The translations under genes and the position numbers were made by a program. Shown piece by piece: positions 20,254-30,345 of a stretch of DNA of 64,000 bases. The notes under the pieces were generated by a model. The model searched no databases. It had not been told where the DNA came from and saw only the letters and a program-made list of their open reading frames with translations. Position 1 is the first letter of the stretch. Each line of letters starts with the position of its first letter. The stretch covers positions 3,100,001 through 3,164,000 of the forward strand of contig JAUCEF010000012.1 of the NCBI GenBank assembly GCA_033558025.1, given 5' to 3'. The DNA is from Phytophthora sp. 'mugwort'. Its lineage: Eukaryota > Oomycota > Peronosporomycetes > Peronosporales > Peronosporaceae.

Positions 20254-22086
20254 ATGGCGAGATGGCGGGCCAAGCTGCTGGCACTCGTGACAGCATTTGT
20301 CGCTTCAAGTAGTAGCATCTCCAATACCGAAGCGAAGCTCTCTGTCGTGATCAATCGCACGTACTCTCCCGGTACGCTAAAACCGACAGTGGCATCGTCC
20401 TCAGCTTCGTCAGGTGAGGTCGATTCCGACGACGATGACACATACTCAGATACTTTGTCGGGCTTGACAAGTGATAGCGACGACTCGAAATCCTCTTCTT
20501 CGTCATATTCGAGCGCCTTGACAACTGTGGCTGTGCCGGATAACATAAAGATCGGCTCCACGGCCAACACCAAGGACAAGATCGCGTCGACGTACCGCAA
20601 TTGGGTTGGTCCGAGCATTGGCAAGGTGTCCGACCCTGCCTTCGACAAAGCGTGCTGGCGGAAGGCCTACATCATGGATACCTGTCCGTACGGATTCGAC
20701 TACAATACAAAATTGTGCTGGGCTGAGTGCCCCATGGCGTACCCTGTCGAGTGCGGCGTCGAGTGTCTCAAACAAAACGACGACTGCGGTTCAGAAATTT
20801 ACGCTAAGTTTGTGAGTGTAGCCAACGCCTTCTTCTCGGTGCAGATTCTCGGGGTCTTCGGCGCGTTCTCCAAGCTCTCGAAAAACGTCCGCGTCGGCAT
20901 CAAATGCGCTCGCGCCATGTTTGGCACGATGCGCGCTATTGTCAACTACATTCGCGCCCTCAAGGTGTCGAACCCGCAGACGTCGCAGGAGCAGATCCTC
21001 TTGGCGCTGTACCAGACGAGCTACATCACGATCGATCTCCCGGTTAGTATTGTCATGTGCATGGGCCGATCCTACAACTGGCAAATCCTCGACCCTGCTA
21101 GTGTGCTCATGGGGACAGTTCAGGTCATGCTGGGAGAGATCCTGGCACGTCAGGACGGGATCCTCAAGAACTGGGCCAAGTTCAAAGCCTTCCTCACTCA
21201 CTCGAACTTTACCTACGCGGTGAACGACCTCAACGAGACGGAGATTTCGTCGTTAAAAAAGGGCATGGAGTCGAATTCGACGTGTGGCTATGAGCTGCAG
21301 CGACTGACTGACCGGACGTGGAGGACGATCGCCGAGATGAAAGATAGCAACCCGGCCATCTCGACCGACAACCTCCGTGTGCAAGTGTACAGATCCGACC
21401 TCATGCTGCACGACATCCCCACAGTCACGAACAATTGCATGGACCAGATGATCCTCGAGTCGGACGAGGCCACAGCGTACAAGACGCGTGACACGCTCCG
21501 GAAGACGTACGGTGTGATCGTAGACGACCTGATCGACAAGGGCAAGAGCGACAACGGCACGTCGCTGACTGCCAAGCAGTACACTCGCGTCGTGGCGGAC
21601 AAGGTGCTTATGACGATCGCCACGCTCTTTTACGTCGATCTCACGCGTATCTCGGGGCTCTTGTCCGAGTATATTCAGACCATCTGCGGCCCGACGCAGC
21701 TCGTGGGCGAGATCGACGACGGCACCGACCCCAACACGCTGGGGCTTCGCACGGTCGGAGACGCCTTTAATGGCAGCAGCTCGTCTTGGAAGCGGCGAGG
21801 CGACGGCGTCGTCAGCATCGTCTTTAAGAGCACCGACACGAAGGACGTGACGGTCAACATCATCTCGGGCGGGGATAAGTTCGACGAACAGGACGTCCCG
21901 GCAGGCCAAACCGTCACGTGGACATCAACCGTCAAGGAACTAGGAGGAAAGACGCTGTATCTGGACCGGTGGCGGCTTGGATTCCTCGGTCTCCCCGGTA
22001 CCGGAGGTGGCTCACTCAACCTCTGGGTGCCTCGAGCCAGCAAAGGTGGCCACTTGGAGGTCACCGCGAAGCTCAACGTGAGCTAG
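20254..22086 (+). CDS. Large secreted protein of unknown function
   Basis: The protein has 610 residues. I chose the ATG at 20254 because it opens a clear signal peptide (MARWRAKLLALVTAFVASS, cleavage near 27) and follows an initiator motif; an in-frame ATG at 20104 would bury it. Residues 45-90 are Ser/Asp-rich (DSDDDD, SSSSSYSS). A cysteine cluster with seven Cys lies at 134-178 (CPYGFDYNTKLC, CPMAYPVECGVEC). It is followed by a mostly helical region with hydrophobic or amphipathic stretches (185-235, 250-300). The C-terminal 100 residues look like a beta domain (DVTVNIISGGDKF, GQTVTWTSTV, ending LEVTAKLNVS). Six N-glycosylation sequons (N34, N318, N327, N341, N434, N506) agree with secretion. 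No RXLR or Crinkler motif and no transmembrane anchor was seen. I do not recognise the family and claim no activity. It lies between two divergent flavocytochromes. Confidence 0.82.
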   Translation: MARWRAKLLALVTAFVASSSSISNTEAKLSVVINRTYSPGTLKPTVASSSASSGEVDSDDDDTYSDTLSGLTSDSDDSKSSSSSYSSALTTVAVPDNIKIGSTANTKDKIASTYRNWVGPSIGKVSDPAFDKACWRKAYIMDTCPYGFDYNTKLCWAECPMAYPVECGVECLKQNDDCGSEIYAKFVSVANAFFSVQILGVFGAFSKLSKNVRVGIKCARAMFGTMRAIVNYIRALKVSNPQTSQEQILLALYQTSYITIDLPVSIVMCMGRSYNWQILDPASVLMGTVQVMLGEILARQDGILKNWAKFKAFLTHSNFTYAVNDLNETEISSLKKGMESNSTCGYELQRLTDRTWRTIAEMKDSNPAISTDNLRVQVYRSDLMLHDIPTVTNNCMDQMILESDEATAYKTRDTLRKTYGVIVDDLIDKGKSDNGTSLTAKQYTRVVADKVLMTIATLFYVDLTRISGLLSEYIQTICGPTQLVGEIDDGTDPNTLGLRTVGDAFNGSSSSWKRRGDGVVSIVFKSTDTKDVTVNIISGGDKFDEQDVPAGQTVTWTSTVKELGGKTLYLDRWRLGFLGLPGTGGGSLNLWVPRASKGGHLEVTAKLNVS

Positions 22087-22237
22087 ATAGAATACTAGAG
22101 TAGCGTAGTCAAGTGCAGACCTTATCAACTAATTTAATGAGATGCGTCCTAGAATAGAGGGAAGCAATACGTCCTCATCTCGTTTCTTAGACGCTATCGT
22201 GCGTCCAGAACTCGCCTTGACCCTTGACAGAGGGGGC

Positions 22238-22608
22238 AAGCAACCGCGTTCACTGTCATTGACAGTGTCAACGTGTCTCGCGGTGCCCCTAAAGAGACGG
22301 CGTCGCTGGTATTGTATGCCGACGGCGAGCCAAAGCGTTTTCTCTGTACCACCGGCATCACTGAGGATTTGGCGTGGAGGCGGCGTGTGGCTTTCACCAA
22401 TAGAGACGCCGGTGATAGCTTCAGGATCGTGACACCTACGTCGTCGGACAACTCTGTCGATGATTGGCTCGGAGCTGCGTTCGAATTTCGAACAGTGAGG
22501 ACTGGTGGGGTATCGTCAGAAGGAAAGTCTATCCATTTCCAACCCCGCGATTTGTCTGCCATCACGAAGCCAACCTGCACTGAGGTTGTCAGTCACTGCA
22601 TATGCTGA
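22238..22608 (+). CDS. Small hypothetical ORF downstream of the secreted-protein gene
   Basis: An open stretch from about 22238 with the first Met at 22273 gives 111 residues (MSRGAPKETASLVLYADGEP to VVSHCIC). Its composition is balanced, with a possible beta-rich pattern (ASLVLYADGEPKRFLCTTG, FEFRTVRTGGVSS). No signal peptide or known motif was seen. The upstream codons (ATAFTVIDSVNV) read sensibly, but a stop lies just before, so it may be the last exon or the 3' end of a broken gene. It lies 150 nt after the secreted-protein gene in the same direction. Confidence 0.3.
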
Positions 22609-23547
22609 GTACAGTGCAATTAAGGCTGAAAGGGTAATGGTATGAATAGTACCGGTAATACCGTAGTTTACTAGTTGAGACGAGGACTCATACAACCGTT
22701 AAGAACGATTGTCTGTACCACGCTAGACTGAAGTTCAGTATGTACGTAAGATAGTTTGCATTCAGGTGACAATTGAATTATGCTGGAATATGTACTGTAC
22801 TGAAGTGTTTCCCCGTAATCTGACGTGGACATGTATTATACGTGTAGTTTTAATTCCGTGGAGAGATATTAACATACTCCCAGACATCCAGTCGAGACTA
22901 ACACAACGATTAACTTCGGTCGACAGCTGAAGCCACATGATGTCTTTCTGGGTCTCATTTTCCTCCAGGCCTTGCGTCTGCCCCAGCTGGCGGAACAGAC
23001 TGGACGGACCCCTCGAATGTAACCTCTCCCCAATCTGAGCGTGCCATTGGCGCGTGGCACGAGAACCGCAGTCTTTCCGATACGCGACCAAGATTTGAAC
23101 AGGAAACATGCTTCCGCCGGGCCACTACTGCACATAAATCCGGAAGAGCCACACCAGAAAAATTAATATCATCATACTGTTTGCCTGCTTTAATGAAAAG
23201 ATACTATTGAAATTTGCTAGACGTACCTAATAGAGACAAGGAAATTATATATAACTTAGTTTATTATTTGGTAATGTCCACTGGTCAGTGGGCTGTATCA
23301 CCAAACTGAAGTAACCCCCGCTAAACAACGTGGTGGCCACTCTATGATACGTTGCCGGTGAGACGGCTCCACCCCATCAACAGCCCGCCGCTGTCATAAG
23401 AAGCTGCCATTGGCCCGAAGGCGTGTGCCTCAGAACTGATGGTATCAAGTGTCTGTCTTGACGTGCACTCGTTTGTTGCCCAGCTCCAGGACCGCCAGTA
23501 AAAGTCCCTCGTCGCCTTCCATTGATAAAGTCCCGACTACTGGAATA
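22609..23547. other. Intergenic region upstream of the second flavocytochrome
   Basis: I see no gene. Short minus-strand frames at 22762-23152 lack recognisable features. The promoter of the gene at 23610 lies in the right part. Confidence 0.4.
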
Positions 23548-23561
23548 TCATTCCACAAGTT
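23548..23561 (+). promoter_or_regulatory. Oomycete-type initiator of the 23610-25952 gene
   Basis: TCATTCCACAAGTT lies 49-62 nt before the ATG at 23610. It fits TCATTYYNCAWTTT with one or two mismatches. Confidence 0.55.
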
Positions 23562-23609
23562 GCGTTCAACCCCGTAAGTCGAGCGGTCTCCACTATCGAG
23601 AAGTTTCTC

Positions 23610-25952
23610 ATGGCACCAAACAGCATGGACGCAGCTACAACTCCGCGTATTGACGCCGTGTTCTCGACACTCAAGTCCCCGGATGCTGAAGACAAGCGCA
23701 GCAGTCTCATCGGAGAAGCTCGTCTCTCCAACTATTCGTCGCTCAGTCACCTCTCGCTTTTCGGGAACGTGTTGCAAGTTTTAATCGTCGCTGCCATGGC
23801 CACATACGCTTACGGCCAGCTCTTCTACTTTACCGAGACATATTCCGATGTCAGTACCACAATTGGGACGTGGTTTGGTGTTCCACACAACACTGAAAAA
23901 GGTAGCGACATTGGCCACAGCGAAATGGTGCGGCCGACGTATTTTTTCCTGTTCTGTTTCCTCCCGATCGCGGTTTCTCTGGTGCTTCTCGAGTTGCTCA
24001 AGCACTTTAACGTACGTCGGATCACCTCGCACTACGTCCTCAGCTTCACTCGAGTGCTCCGTCGGAAGCCACGGATCTTGAATTGGGTGGCACGCGTCAG
24101 TCTCGGGGAGCTCTTGTTCCTAGCGTTCCTCGTGGGTGGTAATGTGTACGTCTTCCACTACTATTACGTACACCGAGTGGAAAAGATGCACAAAAGAGGG
24201 CGCGATTTCAACTTTGAGCTGTACTTGGAGATGGTCGCGCTCACGCTGGGCTTCGTGTGCATCTACAATATGGCCTTCCTGTTCCTACCAGCCACGCGGA
24301 ACTGTGTCTGGATGGAATTCCTCAACATTTCGTACGCCAACGGTATCAAATATCACCGCTGGATTGGCGTTATCACGGTCTTGACGGCTCTGTTTCACTG
24401 CATCGGCTACTACTGGTCCTGGATCCGACAAGGCGAGTGGAAGGAGAAGGCGCTGCCGTGTTTCGACTGTGAGGTCGGCAATAAAGAAGGTCACGATCCG
24501 TGGATGAATTTTTTCGGTGAGCTTGCGTTGCTCGCGTTCCTGGCCATCGGTCTCACGTCCATCCCCTATGTGCGTCGGAAAATGTACAACACGTTCTACA
24601 ACGTCCACCACCTCTTCCTGCTCGGCACCATCTTCGCTGTCATGCACTACAACGCCATCATCGCGTGGATCTTTCCGTCCGTCATGTTGTATACGATCAG
24701 CCGCGCGATCTCCAGCTCCAACGGGTTCACACCCGTAGCGGTTCGTGAATTCACGACGCTCTCGCATGACGTGGTCAAGGTGGTGCTATCCCGCTCCACT
24801 TCACCCGCTGGGAACTACAAGGTCGGCCAATTCGTCTATTTGAACGTCCCCGCTATTTCTAAGCTGCAATGGCACGCCTTCACTATCGCGTCTTCGCCAC
24901 GGACTAGCCCCGACACACTCACGATTTTGTTAAAGTCGCTCGGTGACTGGACCCAGGACCTTGTCAAGTACTCTGACGACTGCAAGCAGAAGAACGTCCT
25001 ACCTATCGTGTACATGGACGGCTACTATGGAACATCGCTCGAGATGTACGACGAGTACTCGACTGTCTGTCTCGTGGGTGGTGGCATCGGTGTGACCCCG
25101 TTGCTCTCCATTCTGGAGGATATTGTAACGAAGTTGCAGAAGGGCGAGACACTGCGTCAAAAGGTCTTCTTCATCTTCTCTTTCCGTGAGTTATCGCTGC
25201 TGGAAGATATCCATCCCGTGCTCATGCAGATCAAGGAGCTAGACCCGCAACAGCAGTACTTCAGTCTACACTTCAGTCTTACCCGTACGCCGACGAACGA
25301 CCAGCTCGAAAGACTTCTCGACCGTGAACGTCTTGGTGGGAGACCGCACGTCTCAGCCACTAAATACGACACCACGGTGACGTCGAGAGGGCCGAGGCCG
25401 TTTACCGAGCCGCTCCGTACGCGTGCGAGCAAGGTGGCGATGTTCGGGGCGTCCTTCTTGGTCACACTGATCATCGTCGTCGTCGTCAAGTACGGCAATA
25501 AAGTCCAGAAAAACAACGAGAACCTGTGGCCGCTACAGAACTTTGTCGAGATCTCGTTGCTCATTGCGGTGGGTATGCTCACTGTGTACACGAGTGTGGC
25601 TCTGGATAAGAAGACGCACGACCCCAAGGCCAATTCTAGCCGTCCTTATGACGTTTTAGAGACACCTCGTCTCCCTTCTCTCACGGCGGCCGACGTGCAC
25701 ACGTTCGAGAACCTCATCTCGGAGTATAACGTTGAGATTGGTCGCCGCGCAAACCTCCCGGAGCTTTTGAAGCTGACGTTTATGGAGCACCAGGAATTTC
25801 GTAAGACACATTCGTCATCGGCTGCTGCCGGGAACGCGGCGATCGGCGTCTTTGTCTCGGGGCCGGAGGAGTTGAAGAAAGCGATCGAGTACGCGATCGC
25901 AGATATCGGGACTAGCCACTTCGATGTGCACGAGGAGGAGTTCGAGCTCTGA
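23610..25952 (+). CDS. NADPH oxidase/ferric reductase-type flavocytochrome b, second copy
   Basis: This is a 780-residue, intronless paralogue of 15224-17542 in the opposite orientation. The heme ligands are H249/H263 and H333/H346, with the same 14 and 13 spacings. The FAD motifs HAFTIASSP and DGYYGTS, the NADPH loop GGGIGVTP, a late GVFVSGPEE and the C-terminal FDVHEEEFEL are all present. Two additional hydrophobic segments (VAMFGASFLVTLIIVVVVKY and NFVEISLLIAVGMLTVYTSV) sit between the glycine loop and the C-terminal lobe. The N-terminal 40 residues and the loops differ from copy one, whereas a 359-nt stretch at 24848-25206 is nearly identical to it. The expected role is transmembrane electron transfer from NAD(P)H to oxygen or ferric iron. 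Which acceptor is used, and the membrane, are unknown. The start fits the paralogue length and the initiator at 23548. Confidence 0.88.
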   Translation: MAPNSMDAATTPRIDAVFSTLKSPDAEDKRSSLIGEARLSNYSSLSHLSLFGNVLQVLIVAAMATYAYGQLFYFTETYSDVSTTIGTWFGVPHNTEKGSDIGHSEMVRPTYFFLFCFLPIAVSLVLLELLKHFNVRRITSHYVLSFTRVLRRKPRILNWVARVSLGELLFLAFLVGGNVYVFHYYYVHRVEKMHKRGRDFNFELYLEMVALTLGFVCIYNMAFLFLPATRNCVWMEFLNISYANGIKYHRWIGVITVLTALFHCIGYYWSWIRQGEWKEKALPCFDCEVGNKEGHDPWMNFFGELALLAFLAIGLTSIPYVRRKMYNTFYNVHHLFLLGTIFAVMHYNAIIAWIFPSVMLYTISRAISSSNGFTPVAVREFTTLSHDVVKVVLSRSTSPAGNYKVGQFVYLNVPAISKLQWHAFTIASSPRTSPDTLTILLKSLGDWTQDLVKYSDDCKQKNVLPIVYMDGYYGTSLEMYDEYSTVCLVGGGIGVTPLLSILEDIVTKLQKGETLRQKVFFIFSFRELSLLEDIHPVLMQIKELDPQQQYFSLHFSLTRTPTNDQLERLLDRERLGGRPHVSATKYDTTVTSRGPRPFTEPLRTRASKVAMFGASFLVTLIIVVVVKYGNKVQKNNENLWPLQNFVEISLLIAVGMLTVYTSVALDKKTHDPKANSSRPYDVLETPRLPSLTAADVHTFENLISEYNVEIGRRANLPELLKLTFMEHQEFRKTHSSSAAAGNAAIGVFVSGPEELKKAIEYAIADIGTSHFDVHEEEFEL

Positions 25953-26747
25953 GCATGCATAGTATAACGAACTTTTCCCGTAGCACTTGATTAAGTTCTT
26001 TCATGATTCAAACTTTTATTTGTGAGGATCAAAGTCCAGTGTACTAATCGTTGCCGCGGCTCTATCTGTCGCAGTCGTCAAGCTCGCTGGTCCTGATACA
26101 AACGCCCTCCAATCCTTCATCTATAACCTCTAACAAATTTATTATACGCAAAATCTACAGCCCATGTTTTTGAAAGAGGGGGTGAAAACATGGTCGGAGT
26201 CCATGGCTGCCCGATGACTGTGGTTTAACATCCGTGTGCGGATCACATTGTGTTAAACCGTGGTGTCATTCTGCCAAGCGGAGGCGAGGCTTGCGAGCTA
26301 TAGCACGTGTAGGGTCACCAGTGAGCGTCGCGAGCCGCCAGGGATTCTTGGGACCCGCGTAGAACCATGCCATCCGACCTCTTAATTTTACCTTGCATCT
26401 TTTTTAGTACCTACGATAAATCGAAAACCACTAGTTTACTCAAGAGATTATTGTGCCTTTCACTCATTGTTGCAAAATCGATGTCTTAAGCTGAGATTAA
26501 CACACATTTTGATTTTGAAGTGAGGTACATTAATGTCAATTAGTTCATCTAACGCCACCTAATACCCATGCCCAGCCCCCGCATTTGCAGTGGTCGGCTA
26601 TTGATCGGTATTGCGTAATATACCTGGTCCCGATCTAGTACCCTGGGCTTACACCGTGCCCCTCTTGGCCTCCGCTGTGGCCTCCGTTCTAATAGTTTGC
26701 GCCCAATGCCTTACATCCGCCGTGCCAAGTTTCGCGAGTGCGTCCCA
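25953..26747. other. Intergenic, 3' flank of flavocytochrome and of the LINE
   Basis: I see no gene. An imperfect inverted repeat (GGTTTAACA... TGTTAAACC) lies at about 26220-26260. The left part is the 3' UTR of the flavocytochrome; the right part may be 3' UTR of the LINE, which ends on the minus strand near 26748. Confidence 0.4.
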
Positions 26748-29435
26748 TCACCTCTTGCTGACTTCTCCTTGTTGTTCATACCAGTCCAGGTCCCTCCCTG
26801 TGCTGGATGCTGTCTGCATTAATGCTCGTACAAATGCATTTTGCGCCCGAAGTTGATTCGTCCACGCCAGGACCCCCAGTTCATCTGACAATCTCCGCGA
26901 TTGTCGATACAGGTCTCTCAGTATGCGCGCGTTTGTTGGCTTGCGGTGCGCTTGTTGTCGAATTATATCCCTGTCGTCGCCTGCGACGTAGACCTGATCC
27001 CACCCATGTTGTTGGCATACTCTAAGTCCCCATAGTAGCCCAATATGTGCCGCCATCAAAGCCGTCATCCTTGTCCCCTCATGCGTGCGCCCACTTAGAA
27101 TTACCACATCATGTGGGCCTGTTTCCCGGTGTACAGCTACCACTGCGGTGCCACTTGTTCCTTTCTCCGTCGGTCCAGGGCACCTCCTGTGAAGAACACG
27201 ACTACACACCGTGTCACAGCCTTAACTGTGGTGCTGGGCTCTCCCAATTCCCGCCTACAACACGGCATATCGTCCTGCTTAATTTCTGTCGCAATTTCTC
27301 CCGTGCCTCCGAGGAGTGTCTTGCGATATGTCCAAATGACTGTATCTAATTTGGGTTGCCAGCCCCGCCTTGTGGTGGTTCTCCGTGACGTCGTTGATGG
27401 AGTGAAAATGGGCGACCCGCCATCGCCACACTGACATCCGGTATAGTGCCGCTCCAATGCTACAGCACTGCTCCGTGATCCGCTCGACCATGTCTCCCAT
27501 GGCCGCTACTGTGTCTCCGTCGTACTCCACCACTACCTCTGCAATCGCGGTGGTTATGCCTTCTAGTATCTTCAGCGAGAAAAACCGCTTTCTCGTAATT
27601 GTCCAGCTTAGCCCTGATGACTTCCATCTATCGAGCAGGACGCCCTTAGTATCACCGCCGCCGGTCATGCCCAGAACACGTGGTGAAGATCGATTCTCGA
27701 TTCTGCCCATACTGATGCACGGTAGGTGCGGGCACGAGAAGCCCGCTCATATTGGATTGTAGAGAGAGAGTGCATGCAGTTTCACTCGCTTCAGGAGCTG
27801 CTCCCCCCACGGGTTTAGACCCACGATCCGGCTGATCCTTGTCCACGATAAGCTGGCTAGACCGTTCGCGTGTGTTAACGCCGAGTGTCCCCCATTTCTG
27901 CAACCTGGCCCACACGTGCTTTCTCCCTTCGGTATTGTTGGGCATGGCGAGCAGTTTTTTATCGTACATCGTGGCGTAGCCCAGCGTCGTTTGCCCGCCC
28001 ATAAGCACACCATCCTAGCCAGGTACGGGTGTGGGTGAACCGCCGTGATTTGTGTGGCTCTTCCAAATTCCTGTTGCATTCTGCCTACCAATTCTCGGTG
28101 AGTCGTGATTGCCCTCCTCGGCGTTGTCTTCCCGACCGCCCCGCCCCGAAGCACCACTTCCCCTTGCATTGTAAGTCTGCGTTCTTGGTGTACATGCGGG
28201 TGTTCTTTCGTACTGTACCGAATTGGCCTGTCATGCGCCCTGCCCTGCAGCATTGATGGAAACAGTGCCATTACATTCATGAGGTACACCACTTGCCGCT
28301 TCACACCCGCTGTGACTGGCCGATGCAGTACCGTAACGAGTAGATTGTCGCCTGATGTCCACGTCCAGTGCAGTATATCCTTCAGTTGCTTCCCTGGACC
28401 GCATAACGCTCGGAACCTGGTGTTAGGATTAATGGTGGTGCCTGTTTCCGAGCCCAGTCTCGTCTCGGATTAGACCAGATACAGGAGCCACTCGTTGCAA
28501 AAGACGCCATTGGAAGCTTCTTCCATCTCCGTGATTCCTGTGCTGATGCATCCCCGCAATGCCGTTGTCTTCATCCACATTTTATTCCCCGTCCAGACTT
28601 GCAGAACCGGCCCCTTAAAGTAACTCAGACAGTGGAGTGTCCCTACCGTCGCAGGTTTATCCGCAATCGAAGCGGCCCCACTGGGTGTCTGGCAGACTGT
28701 TGCCCCTGTGACCCATAACACCTCCCTCAGTCGCAGTGAGCTCGTGGTGGGCGGTGTCAACGTCGGTGAAATGTACAACTTTAGTCCACCTGCTCCATTA
28801 ATCTGGTTAGTCACCACGTCCCCCATCACCAGCTCCGACTTGGTAGAGCTTAGAGCCCACGTTTTGACCGTGACTGCTGCTAGTGCCAGCGGTTCGATCC
28901 TTCGATCCGGCATTGCCATCCCCCTATCTCTGCTAGGCAGCTTGGTGATATGCCCATCGACCCAGGCCCTACCTCCTACGCTATCGTCGGAGAAGCGAGC
29001 GTGCCACACAAAGGTTTTGATCATGCGTTGGAAGGACTGGACCCTCGCGGTGCTTGGTCATTGGTGGCGGTCAATGTATAGCAGCTTCGGCACTCTTATC
29101 GCCCTTGCGATCTCACATCTACGATCCACCGTGGCCGTTTTGCTCGTCGCCAAAGCAAGACTAGTGACCAGCTGCGTTCTGACCAGTTGTTAAGTGTATT
29201 CCGCGTCGGGTACGCTTCCCACTTGTATCCCCAAGTACCTAGACAGTTTGTCTGGGATTTGGACCTTTAGCGGCTTAGGTAGTGCGGCATTGTAGTAACC
29301 GACTTCGGATTGAGCGCAATCACCAGCGTTTTCCTTTCGTTTAGTCGCAGTCCTGATGCCGTCGCAAATACTGCCGCCAGCGCCATGACGCTGATGACCT
29401 CCATGACCGAGCTTACATAACGGGCAGTGTATTCA
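26748..29435 (-). pseudogene. L1-like non-LTR retrotransposon, 5'-truncated
   Basis: Minus-strand pieces follow the order of the 3' half of an oomycete LINE. They are the end of reverse transcriptase (ATASGLRLNERKTLVIALNP at about 29390-29310, then KLSRYLGIQVG near 29230), and the post-RT region (FVWHARFSDDSVGGRAWVDG, LPSRDRGMAMPDRRIEPL at 29020-28890). An RNase H-like domain follows at 27230-26850 (GTAVVAVHRETG, HIGLLWGLRVCQQHGWDQVY, GDDRDIIRQQ). The catalytic F-x-D-D box and the endonuclease are absent, because the copy begins near 29435. This is the usual 5' truncation of LINE insertions. Many frameshifts make it a relic. Confidence 0.7.
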
Positions 29436-29448
29436 GATTAACACACAA

Positions 29449-30345
29449 GTGGTTGGGTTTTATCTCTCCTTTGTTCTGACCTGGGCTAGCAATAAAGCTC
29501 AGATTACAGGCAAGATAACTCAGATCGCTGATTCTTCTAAGACGGAAAAACCCGAATGTCGACAAGCGCCTCGGCATTCGGAGTTTCTCGCTTACAATGG
29601 CTTACTCGCAAGACTTTATTTTAGATGGAGGACTGTTATCCAACTGTACGCATACGACATCCCTACTCAGATGGTATCTGCCGTGCTAGGTATCGCAGAA
29701 CGCAGTTTGGGACGGTGGCTTCAACATTTCCAATCATCAACAAATAACGTTGACAAGAAAAGCAATGTACATCGCGATGGCCTTGTGAAGTTCTCAACTT
29801 TGTCGATGACTATGTAAAAATTCACCCATGTTTTTATTTTGAGGTAATTAAAGCTGCGAATACTGAAACATTTCCCCTTTAGAGAATGTCTCGGATGCCA
29901 TCGTGTGCCGGCTGCTTCGATTTGATCTGGACTAATCCAGGAAAAAGTTAACAAAGCGCACGTGAAAGTGTTCGGAAGAACTGATAAAATACCTCGCACG
30001 GTTAGCTCCATCTACTCGTGCCCCGACCAGCTTGTTTTTGCTGGTGAGACTACCAAAGACGGACGATCAATGTTGCGACAACACGCGTGGGCACCTCGCG
30101 GGCAACCTGCTGTTGTCTCGCTTCTTTTTTCATGATGAAGACGTGTCTCGTTGCTCGTCGCGACTGATGTCACTGTTTTTGTTTTGCTGGGGTCATGTTG
30201 ATGACACTTTCACCGAAGCAACTTTTCATGAAATTTGGCGCTCTAAAATTCTACCTTTTTGAATCCTTGGCCACTTCCCCGTTCGATCCAATTTTGGACA
30301 TACTAATCTAGAATCCAGTATACGCAGCCACATATGGGAAACCAG
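29449..30345 (+). pseudogene. Tc1/mariner-type (DDE_3) transposase relic
   Basis: The plus-strand frame begins with a helix-turn-helix (LLARLYFRWRTVIQLYAYDI, AVLGIAERSLGRWLQHF). After shifts it reads FVDDYVKIHPCFYFEELKL near 29800, then SSIYSCPDQLVFAGETTKDG near 30010 and RQHAWAPRGQPAVVSL. A late piece at 30190-30260 (GHVDDTFTEATFHEIW, RSKILPF) precedes the expected second Asp, where the copy ends. The first catalytic box should be V-D-E-T and is A-G-E-T, so the Asp is lost. It is truncated and inactive. Confidence 0.65.

Noticed and set aside
20254..20560. RXLR or Crinkler effector signature in the secreted protein
   Set aside because: No R-x-L-R, EER or LFLAK motif occurs in the first 100 residues.
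21253..21909. Minus-strand frame of 218 codons
   Set aside because: Antisense to the secreted-protein gene; the composition (Arg/Val/Asp) is that of a complement of a GC-rich gene.
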